NCBI GenBank assembly: GCA_036271315.1
Contig: DATBAV010000036.1
Span: 62,001-126,000, forward strand
From: VRUE01 sp036271315
GTDB lineage: Bacteria; Actinomycetota; Thermoleophilia; Solirubrobacterales; 70-9
Direction of reading: 5' to 3'
DNA length: 64,000 bases
The position numbers and the translations under genes are program-made. Below the pieces are notes generated by a model. That model ran no database searches and was not told where the DNA came from. It saw nothing but the letters and a program-made list of their open reading frames with translations. Positions 44,419 through 52,766 of this stretch are shown here, one piece after another; the first letter of the stretch is position 1, and the number at the start of each line of letters is the position of its first letter.

Positions 44419-44573
44419 AGGGTGGTGGGTGCGTCTCTGCGGGAATGTTGCCGAAGGCAGCCGCCGCACTCGTGATTCGAGGCGCGGCGCAGCCGCGCTC
44501 CTAGATTGTCGCTAAGCGCCCGCGAAGCGGGCGCGTGCGATGTCAATTCCCGCAGAGACGCACCCACCACCCT
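44419..44573. repeat. Perfect 28-bp inverted repeat with a structured 99-base loop
   Basis: Left arm 44419-44446 (begins AGGGTGGTGGGTGCGTCTCT) is exactly complementary to right arm 44546-44573. The 99-base loop contains GCGCCCGC-gaa-GCGGGCGC (44516-44534) and a GCGCGGC-gca-GCCGCGC hairpin (about 44482-44498). The right arm ends 11 bases before the PBP stop codon. Confidence 0.95.
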
Positions 44574-44583
44574 TTGGGACCAC

Positions 44584-46302
44584 TCAGAGCCCGGCCGAGA
44601 GCACTTCGGAGGCTGCCGGAGCGGCCACTTCGCCGCCCGCCGCTTCGGCTTCGACCAGCAGCACGCCGATCGCGAGCTTGGCCTTTTCGGCCGGGGCGAA
44701 GGCGGCGAACCAGGCGTCCTTGCGCTGCTGCGGGTGTTCGGATTCCTCTTCGCCCGGCTTCGGTCCTAGCTCGGCGGTGCCGGTCTTGCCCGCCACCTGC
44801 GCCTGGGGGATCGCGCCGGCGGTGCCCGTTCCTTCGGTGACCACGCCGATCATCAGTTCGGTCAGCTCGTTGGCGATCTTCTTCGAGATCACCCGCACCG
44901 GCTTGGCATCCGGCCGCAGTTTCGAGTTGGCGACGATCGAGGTCGGCTCGCGCACACCGTCGTTGCCGATCGTCTGCGCCACGCTCGCCATCTCCAGCGG
45001 GGTCGCGAGGACCTCGCCCTGGCCGATCGCGCTGACGCCGAGATCGACTTCTTCGCCGATTTCGGTCGGGATCGTCGATTCCTCGGGATTGACGTGGGCG
45101 ACGATTCTCGGTGCGTAAAGGGTGGGGGGCGAGTTGAAGCCGAAGCGTTCGGCCATCCCGACCAGTTCGTCGTTGCCGATCTTCGGTCCCAGCGGGGCGA
45201 AGTCGGCGTTGCACGACTCGGCGAAGGCCTGGCGGAAGGTGCCGCCGCAGAGCTCGCCGTTGGCGTTTTCGATGAAGCGGCCGCCGACGTTGGCGCCGCT
45301 GGTGATTTCGAATTCGTCGTCGAGCGAGACGACGCCCTTCTGCAGGGCGGCGGCGGTGGTGATCATCTTGAAGGTCGAGCCCGGGGGCTGGGGCGCGGAG
45401 AAAGCCTGGCCGGCGAGGGCGCGGACGTCGCCGTTGCGGGCGTCGAGCACGGCGATGCCGCCGACGCGACCGGCGAGGGCCGAGACAGCCGATTCCTGCA
45501 GCCCAGGGTCGATCGTCGTCTTCACCGCCGCTCCCGCCTTGGGCTTGGCTTTTGCCAGTGTCCGGGTCGAGCCGGTGTCGCTGACGGCAAGCAGCGAGCC
45601 GCCGGGCTTGCCGGCGAGGCGGGCGTTGAAGGCGCGCTCGAGTCCGGTCACTCCAACGGGGGTGTCGGGAGCGAAGCCCTGGCGCGCGAGCGCTTCCATT
45701 TCGTCTTCTTCGGCGCTGCCGACTTCGCCGGTGACGTCGATCGCCTCGCTGCCGATCGGGTGGGCGCGGGCTTCCGCCGGGCCTTCGGCCAGCGGCGTCC
45801 CGTCGGCGGCGAGGATCGGGGCGCGGGGGGCGAGTTCGATCTGGTTTTCCAGGTGCTCGCCCTCGTGCAGGCCGGGGAACGTGAGCCTCTTTTCCCAGGC
45901 GACCCCGTCTTCGGCGAAGGGCAGTTCGAGCTGGGCTTCGATCGGCCCAAAGGCCACGGTGCTGACCGTGAACGGCACCTGCACGACCGAGCTGGTGCCC
46001 CCCGGTGAGCCGGCTTCCAGCGAGCGGACGGTGGCGATCTGAGCGGCTTCGCGATAGGCGATGACGAAGTCGTTGACGCTGATCTTGTGCCGCGACCCGG
46101 GGTTCAGCTCCTTGTACATGGCGGCGTATTCGCCGTTCTGCCAGGCCGTGGCGAAACGCTCGGCGGCTTCCTTCTCGGGAGAGCCCGACGAGGTGCCGGC
46201 GATGGCGCCGACGACGAAGGCGACGAAGGCGATCAGGGCGAGTGGAGCCATGCGGGTGATGAGCCGGCGACGCCGCTCCACCTCCGGGGAAAGAGGGTTC
46301 AT
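44584..46302 (-). CDS. Penicillin-binding protein (class B transpeptidase, MecA_N type)
   Basis: 572 residues. A single N-terminal membrane anchor (ITRMAPLALIAFVAFVVGAI) is followed by an NTF2-like MecA_N domain (PEKEAAERFATAWQNGEYAA), a dimerisation region, and a transpeptidase domain with all three catalytic motifs: Ser309 in PPGSTFK, SCN at 363-365, and KTGTAEL. It cross-links peptidoglycan on the outer face of the membrane and binds beta-lactams. MecA-type N-terminal domain PBPs are common in Gram-positives; resistance cannot be inferred. ATG at 46302 is chosen because the membrane anchor follows at once; the start is 48 bp from the divergent marP gene. Confidence 0.93.
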   Translation of the reverse strand: MNPLSPEVERRRRLITRMAPLALIAFVAFVVGAIAGTSSGSPEKEAAERFATAWQNGEYAAMYKELNPGSRHKISVNDFVIAYREAAQIATVRSLEAGSPGGTSSVVQVPFTVSTVAFGPIEAQLELPFAEDGVAWEKRLTFPGLHEGEHLENQIELAPRAPILAADGTPLAEGPAEARAHPIGSEAIDVTGEVGSAEEDEMEALARQGFAPDTPVGVTGLERAFNARLAGKPGGSLLAVSDTGSTRTLAKAKPKAGAAVKTTIDPGLQESAVSALAGRVGGIAVLDARNGDVRALAGQAFSAPQPPGSTFKMITTAAALQKGVVSLDDEFEITSGANVGGRFIENANGELCGGTFRQAFAESCNADFAPLGPKIGNDELVGMAERFGFNSPPTLYAPRIVAHVNPEESTIPTEIGEEVDLGVSAIGQGEVLATPLEMASVAQTIGNDGVREPTSIVANSKLRPDAKPVRVISKKIANELTELMIGVVTEGTGTAGAIPQAQVAGKTGTAELGPKPGEEESEHPQQRKDAWFAAFAPAEKAKLAIGVLLVEAEAAGGEVAAPAASEVLSAGL

Positions 46303-46320
46303 TTTCGTGAAAGGTAGTGC

Positions 46321-46337
46321 AGGGACCGGGTGTCCCT
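46321..46337. promoter_or_regulatory. Small palindrome in the PBP/marP divergent gap
   Basis: AGGGAC - CGGGT - GTCCCT, a 6-bp stem in the 48-bp gap that must hold at least part of both divergent promoters. Possibly a shared operator; weak evidence. Confidence 0.3.
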
Positions 46338-46350
46338 CATCATTTGATCG

Positions 46351-47496
46351 ATGACCGTTCTCGACTGGGCAATCGTCGCCTTCACCTTGGCGCTCGGCCT
46401 CTGGGGATACCGCCAGGGGCTGATCGTCGGCACGCTCACCCTGATTGGCTTCGCGGTCGGGGCGTTTGTGGGCAGCCGGATCGCGCCGCTGGTGCTCAAC
46501 CAGGGGTCGGAGTCTCCCTACGCGCCGCTCTGCGCCGCCCTCGGCGCCCTCATCGGTGGCGCCCTCGTCGCGGTCACCCTGGAGGGCCTTGCCTTGGGAT
46601 TGCGCTCGCGCTTGATCCGCGGCAAGCGCGCGCTGCACCTCGCTGACGGGGCCGGTGGCGCTGCCCTGATCGCCTCCGTGGCCCTGGGCCTTGTCTGGGT
46701 CTTCGGCGCGGTTGTCCTGCAGGCGCCCGGGACGGCGCGGCTGCGGGGGGACGTACAGAGCTCGCTGATCCTGCGCAGCCTCAACGAAGTGCTGCCGCCC
46801 TCGGGGCCAATCCTGCACGCGCTCGACCGGGTCGATCCGGCACCGTCGGTGATCGGGCCGACGGCGCCGGTGTCGCCGCCCGACCCGGCGATCGCCACCG
46901 ATCCCGACGTGGCCCGGGCGGAAGGCTCGGTGGTGCGGGTCCTCGGCACGGCTTGCGGACTCGGGGTCGAGGGATCGGGCTGGGTCGCCGGTCCGGGCTT
47001 GGTGGTCACCAACGCCCACGTGGTCGCCGGCGAGGACGACACCACGGTGACCACGCCCGGCGGGGCCTCGCTGCGGGCGACGCCGCTGCACTACGACCCC
47101 GAAAACGACCTTGCCCTGCTGCACGTGGACGCGGACCTGCCGCAGCTGCAACTGGCCCAGGATCCAAGCTCGGGCGCGGCGGGCGCGGTGCTCGGCTACC
47201 CCGAGAACGGGCCCTACTCGGTCGCGCCGGCGCGCCTCGGCGAGACCCGCGACACGGTCAGCGAGGACTCCTATGGGCGCGGGCCGATCCGCCGCTCGAT
47301 CGCCTCCCTGCGCGGCAGCGTTCGCAGCGGCAACTCCGGCGGGCCCCTGGTCGACTCTCGCGGCCGCGTCCTTGGCACCGTCTTCGCAGCTACGACGACC
47401 GGCACGCCCGGCGGTTTTGCCGTCCCCGACCGGGTCGTCGAAGAAGCCCTGCACGGTCCGCTGGCGCCGGTTGAGACCGGTCCCTGCACCGGTTGA
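46351..47496 (+). CDS. MarP-type periplasmic serine protease (CvpA + trypsin-like domain)
   Basis: 381 residues. The N-terminal CvpA-like domain has four membrane helices (VLDWAIVAFTLALGLWGYRQ ... IGFAVGAFVGSRI, LCAALGALIGGALVAVTL, GAALIASVALGLVWVFGAVV), and the C-terminal chymotrypsin-like domain has the triad His223 (VTNAHVVAG), Asp253 (PENDLALL) and Ser329 (SGNSGGPL). This matches mycobacterial MarP, an acid-stress protease that processes a peptidoglycan hydrolase. Its divergent arrangement with a PBP fits a cell-wall role. Confidence 0.93.
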   Translation: MTVLDWAIVAFTLALGLWGYRQGLIVGTLTLIGFAVGAFVGSRIAPLVLNQGSESPYAPLCAALGALIGGALVAVTLEGLALGLRSRLIRGKRALHLADGAGGAALIASVALGLVWVFGAVVLQAPGTARLRGDVQSSLILRSLNEVLPPSGPILHALDRVDPAPSVIGPTAPVSPPDPAIATDPDVARAEGSVVRVLGTACGLGVEGSGWVAGPGLVVTNAHVVAGEDDTTVTTPGGASLRATPLHYDPENDLALLHVDADLPQLQLAQDPSSGAAGAVLGYPENGPYSVAPARLGETRDTVSEDSYGRGPIRRSIASLRGSVRSGNSGGPLVDSRGRVLGTVFAATTTGTPGGFAVPDRVVEEALHGPLAPVETGPCTG

Positions 47497-47508
47497 GAAA
47501 GCCCGTCA

Positions 47509-47523
47509 CTTACGTTCGGTAAG
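47509..47523. promoter_or_regulatory. Palindrome CTTAC-N5-GTAAG upstream of the HxlR gene
   Basis: CTTACGTTCGGTAAG, a perfect 5-bp inverted repeat 13 bases before the GTG start of the HxlR regulator and just after the marP stop. The position fits autoregulation by a dimeric HxlR protein. Confidence 0.5.
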
Positions 47524-47536
47524 CTCGTTCGACTAC

Positions 47537-47881
47537 GTGGAGGCCGGGTCAGCGACCCAAAATCAGGCCAGCAACGGCGTTTGCCCGCACTTTCACGCGG
47601 CGATCGAGCTGATCGGCAAGCGCTGGACCGGCGCGATCATCTCGACACTCACCGAGGGCCCGCTGCGCTTCGCCGACCTGGCGCGAGCCGTCCCCGGGCT
47701 CTCGGACCGCCTGCTCTCTCAGCGCCTGCGCGAGCTCGAGGTCGAGGGCCTGGTCGAACGCGAGGTCGAATCGGGGACTCCCGTGCGCGTCACCTATTCC
47801 CTCACCGAGAAGGGGGCGGAGCTGCGCCCGGTGATCGGCGAGCTGAAGCAGTGGGCGAGACGCTGGAACCGGACCACGTAG
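47537..47881 (+). CDS. HxlR-family transcriptional regulator
   Basis: 114 residues, winged-helix. The conserved Cys is in NGVCPHFHAAIELIGKRWTG, then IISTLTEGPLRFADLARAVPGLSDRLLSQRL (recognition helix) and the wing VEREVESGTPVRVTYSLTEKG. Members of the family with this single Cys (YodB, QorR types) often sense quinones or other electrophiles through it. GTG at 47537 gives the family length; a palindrome is just upstream. The 3' end overlaps xseA by 31 bp, so it may be co-transcribed with xseAB. Confidence 0.85.
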   Translation: MEAGSATQNQASNGVCPHFHAAIELIGKRWTGAIISTLTEGPLRFADLARAVPGLSDRLLSQRLRELEVEGLVEREVESGTPVRVTYSLTEKGAELRPVIGELKQWARRWNRTT

Positions 47882-49173
47882 CCGCCAGAGCACCGGAGCT
47901 GCCTGGCCCTTTCGCGGTCGGGCGCTACGCCCGCAAGCTGCAGGAGGAGATGCGGCGCCGGGCGCGGGTCCTGCTGATCGGCGAGGTCACCGGCGTCGGC
48001 CGCAGCAAGGTGCAGGCTTACTTCGAGCTGCGCGACGGCGAGGGCGCGGTTCCCTGCGCGATCTGGCTCGACGATCTCGACAAGGCGGGGTTGCCCGAGG
48101 GTGCCCTGCGCGACGGCGCCGAAGTGGTGATCGCCGGCGGGCCGGACTATTACCCCGGCGGCGGCCAGGCCTCGCCCAGCTTCTCCTTCCGCGCCACCCA
48201 CGTGCGCCTGGCCGGCGAGGGGGACCTGCTGGCCCGGCTCGAGGCGCTGCGCAAGCAGCTCAAGGCGGAGGGGCTGTTCGAGCTGCAGGGGCAACTGCGG
48301 CGGCCCGTGCTGCCGAAGACGATCGGGGTCGTCACGGCGGAGAGCGGTGCGGCCCGGCGCGACCTGCTGGCCGGCCTCGAGCGGCGCGGCTGGGCCGGCA
48401 CCGTGGTCTGGGCATTTGCGCCGGTGCAGGATCGCCACGCGGCGCCGGCGATCACTGCCGCGATCCAAGATCTCGCCGCGCAGCCCCAGGTCGAGGCAAT
48501 CGTGGTCACCCGCGGCGGCGGCAGCCTCGCCGACCTCTGGGCCTTCTGCGATGAGACCCTCTGCCGCACCGTGGCGATGCTGCGGGTGCCGGTGGTGAGC
48601 GCCGTCGGCCACGAGCGCGACTCGACTTTGATCGACGACGTCGCCGCCGCTGCCTGCTCGACCCCGACCCACGCCGCCGAGGCGGCCGTGCCGCTCGATT
48701 GCGGGATGGCTCGCCTGGATCTCGAGCGCGGCGTCGCCGTGCTGTCGCGCGCGGCGGACGGAGCCGTGCCTGCCCGCACGCCGCACCTGGTCGCCCTGGC
48801 TCGCGGCCCGGCCCGGGCGCTGCGGCGCGAGCGGCTCGCCCTCAACCAGAAGACGCGCGAGATCCGCGCCGCCTCGGAACGTGGCATCGCCGAGCGCCTC
48901 GGTTTCCAGCGCCGCCTCGCCAGCGTCGTCCTGGAGCGCGCCCGCCGCCGCGCCGCCGGCGCCGAAATGGAGCGCCGCCGGGCGGCCCTGCACCGAGCCG
49001 AGGTGGCGCTGCGCGCCCACGAACCCGAGCGCACGCTAGAGCGTGGCTACGCGCTGGTAGAGGATCGGCAGGGGGAGCCCGTCACCGACGCCGGCGCCGC
49101 AAGCGCCGCCGAGCGCGTCAGACTGCGCTTCGCCGACGGCACCGTCGGCGCCCAGATCGAGGAGGACCGGTGA
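47851..49173 (+). CDS. xseA: Exodeoxyribonuclease VII large subunit
   Basis: About 440 residues. N-terminal OB fold for ssDNA (LLIGEVTGVGRSKVQAYFEL), catalytic middle part with IGVVTAESGAARRDLLAGL, VVTRGGGSLADLWAFCDETL and VVSAVGHERDSTLIDD, and a C-terminal helical arm rich in Arg (ARRRAAGAEMERRRAAL). It degrades single-stranded DNA with XseB. GTG at 47851, inside the end of the HxlR gene, gives the proper length. The stop overlaps xseB as GTGA. Confidence 0.93.
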   Translation: MGETLEPDHVAARAPELPGPFAVGRYARKLQEEMRRRARVLLIGEVTGVGRSKVQAYFELRDGEGAVPCAIWLDDLDKAGLPEGALRDGAEVVIAGGPDYYPGGGQASPSFSFRATHVRLAGEGDLLARLEALRKQLKAEGLFELQGQLRRPVLPKTIGVVTAESGAARRDLLAGLERRGWAGTVVWAFAPVQDRHAAPAITAAIQDLAAQPQVEAIVVTRGGGSLADLWAFCDETLCRTVAMLRVPVVSAVGHERDSTLIDDVAAAACSTPTHAAEAAVPLDCGMARLDLERGVAVLSRAADGAVPARTPHLVALARGPARALRRERLALNQKTREIRAASERGIAERLGFQRRLASVVLERARRRAAGAEMERRRAALHRAEVALRAHEPERTLERGYALVEDRQGEPVTDAGAASAAERVRLRFADGTVGAQIEEDR

Positions 49174-49406
49174 GCGAGAAACCCGAGAGCTACGAGGCTG
49201 CCGTGGAGCGGCTGGAGCAGATCATCGACCGGCTCGACTCCGGCCAGGCCGGCCTGCGCGAGACACTCGAGCTCTGCGGCGAGGGCCGCGACCTGGTCAC
49301 CTACTGCACGGCCGAGCTCGACGCCGTCGGCGAGGGGCTCAAGGAGCTGAGGCTGGACGAGTTGGCGACGAAGCTGGCCAGCTCGGCCGAGCCCGGAGCC
49401 GCTTGA
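49170..49406 (+). CDS. xseB: Exodeoxyribonuclease VII small subunit
   Basis: 78 residues: ESYEAAVERLEQIIDRLDSG, then GLRETLELCGEGRDLVTYCT and AELDAVGEGLKEL. This is the standard three-helix XseB that wraps the XseA arm. GTG start preceded by GAGGAGG; coupled to xseA. Its stop is two bases from the convergent addA stop. Confidence 0.92.
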   Translation: MSEKPESYEAAVERLEQIIDRLDSGQAGLRETLELCGEGRDLVTYCTAELDAVGEGLKELRLDELATKLASSAEPGAA

Positions 49407-52400
49407 TCAAGCTTTCCTGACGTCACCGATCGCCTTTTCGAGCTTCTCTCGTCCGGCCCCGATCTCGCTCGACCCCCAGCGCGCGGTGAACGGCTCCTCG
49501 GGACGCTCCAAGAAGACGTAGGCGAGCTCGACTTCCTCGACATCGCGCGCCTCGGCGACCGCGAGTGCGTAGATCGCCTGCTGGATCTCGTAGCGGTCCG
49601 CGTGGGTTCCGATCTCCTCGTCGTCGACTCGGTCGGTCTTGTAGTCGACGATCAGCGGTGGCTCCCCGTCTCGCTCCACCAGCAGGTCGATCGAGCCGCG
49701 CAGGACGGTGTCGGCGACTTCGATCAGCAGCGGCACCTCGGCCCGGCTCTTCGCGTCCCGCACTTGCTCGGCGAAGAAGCTGGAGCCGAGCCAGGCTTGC
49801 AACGGCGCCAGCAGCGCCTCCTCACTGAGCTCCGAGTCGCCGATCTCCCCCGAGCGGGCGATGCGCTGGACCAGCTCCGCGGTTGGCGCCTGCCACCCGT
49901 TCGCCTGACTCCACTCGAGCAGCGCGTGGACGCCGATGCCGCGGGCAGCGGCTCCGTCGGCCTCGGCGCGATCCACCCCGCCCAGGGCGCGATCGCTGTC
50001 GAGGGGGCGTTCCGTGGACTCCGCGGCATGGGCGGAGATCGCCGTGTAGGAGAGGGGCCGCCGCGCGGTCCTGGTCGTCCGCTCCGCGACCAGCGGCGCC
50101 GGTCCCACGCCGGGGTCTCGCGCCCCATCGGCTTCCTTGCGCACGATCGTCAGGGCCTGCGCCTGCTCGATCGAGGCGAGATTGAGGCGAACCGCGATCT
50201 CCGAGGAGCCGAATTCCGCCTCCAGGCCCGGCCTCGGCTCGGGCGCCGCGATCGCGATGGTCGAGTCCCGCTCGCGATCGATCTCGAAGTCCGCGGCAAT
50301 CCGCTCGATCACGGCTTTTCCGTGGCTCTCGCGCGACGGGGGAGAGGGTCTGATCACGCCGCTCAGGAGCAGCCGCTGGCGGGCCCGGGTCGCCCCTACG
50401 TGGAAAAGGCGGAGCTCCTCCTCGGCTTCGCGCTTCTGGGCCTCCTCGCAGAGCTCGCGCTGGGCGTAGAGGTTGATCCCGCGGGCGCCGAGCCGGCGCA
50501 ACTGCATGCCGACCCGCGGGGATTCCTGCTCGCGGCCGAGGGTGAGCAGCGGCGCGCGGGTGGATGGGAGGAGACCGCGGGAGAGGTGGGGGATCGCGAC
50601 GACGTCGAACTCGAGCCCCTTGGCGCTGTGGATGGTCATGATCCGCACGCCGTCGTGGCCCTCGACCGCGGTCGCCGCCTGCGCGTCGGCGTCGGTATCG
50701 GCGCGGGCGGCGAGGAAGTCGAGCAGGCCGCGCAGGTCGCGGCCCTCGGTGCTCTCGAAGTCGGCGGCGAGGCGCATCAGCTTGCGCACGTTGGCGAAGC
50801 GCATCTCGCCCGCCGAGCGCATCAGCACCGCAAGGTCATATCCCGTCTCCGTCACCGCGGCGTCGATCAGGCCGGCCAGCGAGAGCGAGCTTGCCCGGCG
50901 GCGCAGCCCGGTCAGCGTCTCGGCAAACGCGCTCAGCAGCAGCAGCTCGTCCGGGGGGATCTGCCCGAGGCGCTCGACGTCGACCTCCTCGCTCTCGCCG
51001 AGGCCCGCTGCCCGCTCGACGGTCGGCCAGATCTGGCGGCCCCTGCCGGCCGCGGCGCGTAGCAGCCAGAGCGTGTCCGGGGCCACCCCGCAGGCGGGCG
51101 AGGCCAGCGTGCCCAGCAGCGCCTGGTCGTCGAGTGGGTTGGCGATCGTCGCCAGCAGGGCGCAGACGTCGGCGACCTGCTGTTGGGACCAGTAGCCGCG
51201 ACCGCCGACCACGTAGGGGCGCAGGCCGGCGCGCTCTAGCGAGTCCTCATAGGCGTCGAGGCGGGTGAAGGCACGCAGCAGCACCACCATTGCGCTGCGC
51301 TCGACCCCCTGGTCGGCGAGCTCGCGCAGGCGCGCGGCGAGGAAGCGTGCCTCGGCCAGCTGGTTGGCCGGCGTGCGGGCGTCGGTCACCGGGTCGAGCT
51401 GGATCTCGCCTTCGTCCCAGCCCTCGCGGCCGGTGAGCAGCATCTCCACCGCCGGCCCATCTCCCGGTGGCTCGGGTTGGGATGGCGGAGTGCCGACCCG
51501 CAGCGGTGTGTAGCCGGCCAGCAGCCGCTCGCCGATCGCGTTGATGGCCCCGATCACCTCGGGGCGCGCGCGGAAGTTGCCGCTCAGCGGGATCGTCTCG
51601 CCGTCGGGGCTCGCCTCGATCGCCTGCCGTCGCTGGCGAAATACGTCGAGGTCGGCGTGGCGGAAGCCGTAAATCGACTGCAGCTCGTCGCCGACCACCA
51701 TCAGCTGACACTTCGGCCCCCGCAGCGCCTCGATCAGGCGCAGCTGCAGGCGGTTGGTGTCCTGGAACTCGTCGACGAGCAGGTGGCTGAAGCGGGCTCG
51801 GTAGGCCGCCCCCGTCTCGGTCCGCTCGAGCAGGCGCGCGGCGAGCAGCTGCAGGTCCTCGAAGTCGATGCCGGCGCGCCTCTCCTTGGCGACCGCGAAG
51901 CGGGCGGAGAACAGCTCCAGGAGCTCGGCGAGGTGACGGTAGGCGAGGCCGCCCTCGCCCACCTCGGCGACGCGGCTGAGTGCCGCCTCGATCGCCTCCT
52001 GGTAGGCGGCGATCGGCTTCGCTTTGCTGCCGGTTCGCAGCGAGGCGAGCTCGTCGAGGCTGGGTGGGGATTCGCTCGCCTCGAGCAGGGCCAGCGCTCG
52101 CTCGACCAGTTCGTGATTGGCGCTGTCGGGCTTCAGCTCGGGGAGCGCCTCCGCCGCGGCCGCGGCGGCGTCTCTCAGCGCTCCCTCCACGTCCGGCTGC
52201 GGCGGCTCCGGAAGCCGCGGCTCGGCCGCTCCGCGGCTGCGCAGCTCGGCGTGGGCACCAATCGTCATCGCCCGCAGCCCGCCGATGTCGAAGGCGGCGG
52301 CCGTCTCCTCGCGGCTGCGGTCGCCCGTGGCCAGGAAGGCCTCGAGCGCCTCGTCGAAGGCCTCGCCCGCCGCTCGCTCGGTCTCCGGGGCGTCCAGCAC

Positions 52401-52766
52401 CCGGAACCTGGGATCGATGCCGACCGCAACCGGGTGGGCCGAGAGCAGGCGATTGCAGAAGCCGTGGATCGTCGTCACCCAGGCGCCGCCCAGCCGCGGC
52501 AGCAGCTCGCGGGCGCGCTCGGACCCTGTCTCGGCCCGGCGCTCGATCTCGGCCCGGATCCGCTGTCTCAGCTCGGCGGCGGCCTTGTCGGTGAAGGTGA
52601 AGGCAAGGACGGCGTCGGGGGAGACGCCCCGCTCGCAGACGAGTCGGCAGTAGCGGTCGACCATCACCCCGGTCTTGCCGGTGCCGGCGCCCGCCTCGAC
52701 CATGACCTCGGCGGCGGTCGCCTCGATCGCCGCCCACTGCTCGGCGGTTGGCTTGCGCTTGCTCAC
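49407..52766 (-). CDS. addA: AddA-type helicase-nuclease
   Basis: 1119 residues. UvrD/RecB superfamily 1 helicase with Walker A AGAGTGKT (25-32), FTFTDKAAAELRQRI, motif II HLLVDEFQDTN, and QSIYGFRHADLDVF, then motif V/VI region IMTIHSAKGLEFDVVAIPHL and VGATRARQRLLLSG. The C-terminal PD-(D/E)XK nuclease has GSIDLLVERDGEPPLIVDYKTDR and EEIGTHADRYEIQQAIYALA. With AddB it resects double-strand breaks to load RecA. GTG start overlapping the addB stop as GTGA. Confidence 0.92.
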   Translation of the reverse strand: MSKRKPTAEQWAAIEATAAEVMVEAGAGTGKTGVMVDRYCRLVCERGVSPDAVLAFTFTDKAAAELRQRIRAEIERRAETGSERARELLPRLGGAWVTTIHGFCNRLLSAHPVAVGIDPRFRVLDAPETERAAGEAFDEALEAFLATGDRSREETAAAFDIGGLRAMTIGAHAELRSRGAAEPRLPEPPQPDVEGALRDAAAAAAEALPELKPDSANHELVERALALLEASESPPSLDELASLRTGSKAKPIAAYQEAIEAALSRVAEVGEGGLAYRHLAELLELFSARFAVAKERRAGIDFEDLQLLAARLLERTETGAAYRARFSHLLVDEFQDTNRLQLRLIEALRGPKCQLMVVGDELQSIYGFRHADLDVFRQRRQAIEASPDGETIPLSGNFRARPEVIGAINAIGERLLAGYTPLRVGTPPSQPEPPGDGPAVEMLLTGREGWDEGEIQLDPVTDARTPANQLAEARFLAARLRELADQGVERSAMVVLLRAFTRLDAYEDSLERAGLRPYVVGGRGYWSQQQVADVCALLATIANPLDDQALLGTLASPACGVAPDTLWLLRAAAGRGRQIWPTVERAAGLGESEEVDVERLGQIPPDELLLLSAFAETLTGLRRRASSLSLAGLIDAAVTETGYDLAVLMRSAGEMRFANVRKLMRLAADFESTEGRDLRGLLDFLAARADTDADAQAATAVEGHDGVRIMTIHSAKGLEFDVVAIPHLSRGLLPSTRAPLLTLGREQESPRVGMQLRRLGARGINLYAQRELCEEAQKREAEEELRLFHVGATRARQRLLLSGVIRPSPPSRESHGKAVIERIAADFEIDRERDSTIAIAAPEPRPGLEAEFGSSEIAVRLNLASIEQAQALTIVRKEADGARDPGVGPAPLVAERTTRTARRPLSYTAISAHAAESTERPLDSDRALGGVDRAEADGAAARGIGVHALLEWSQANGWQAPTAELVQRIARSGEIGDSELSEEALLAPLQAWLGSSFFAEQVRDAKSRAEVPLLIEVADTVLRGSIDLLVERDGEPPLIVDYKTDRVDDEEIGTHADRYEIQQAIYALAVAEARDVEEVELAYVFLERPEEPFTARWGSSEIGAGREKLEKAIGDVRKA

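Larger units (their letters stand above)
44282..44583. other. 302-bp convergent intergenic region packed with hairpins
   Basis: No supportable gene. It holds an 11-bp perfect hairpin at 44291-44315, a 7-bp stem GACGGTG/CACCGTC (44318-44324 with 44345-44351), and the 28-bp inverted repeat 44419-44573, whose loop contains two more GC-rich hairpins. It separates a plus-strand lipoprotein gene from the minus-strand PBP gene. Confidence 0.8.

Noticed and set aside
44265..44570. Minus-strand open frame of about 100 codons in the hairpin-rich gap
   Set aside because: It is built from the inverted repeat itself and has no ribosome-binding site or recognisable sequence.
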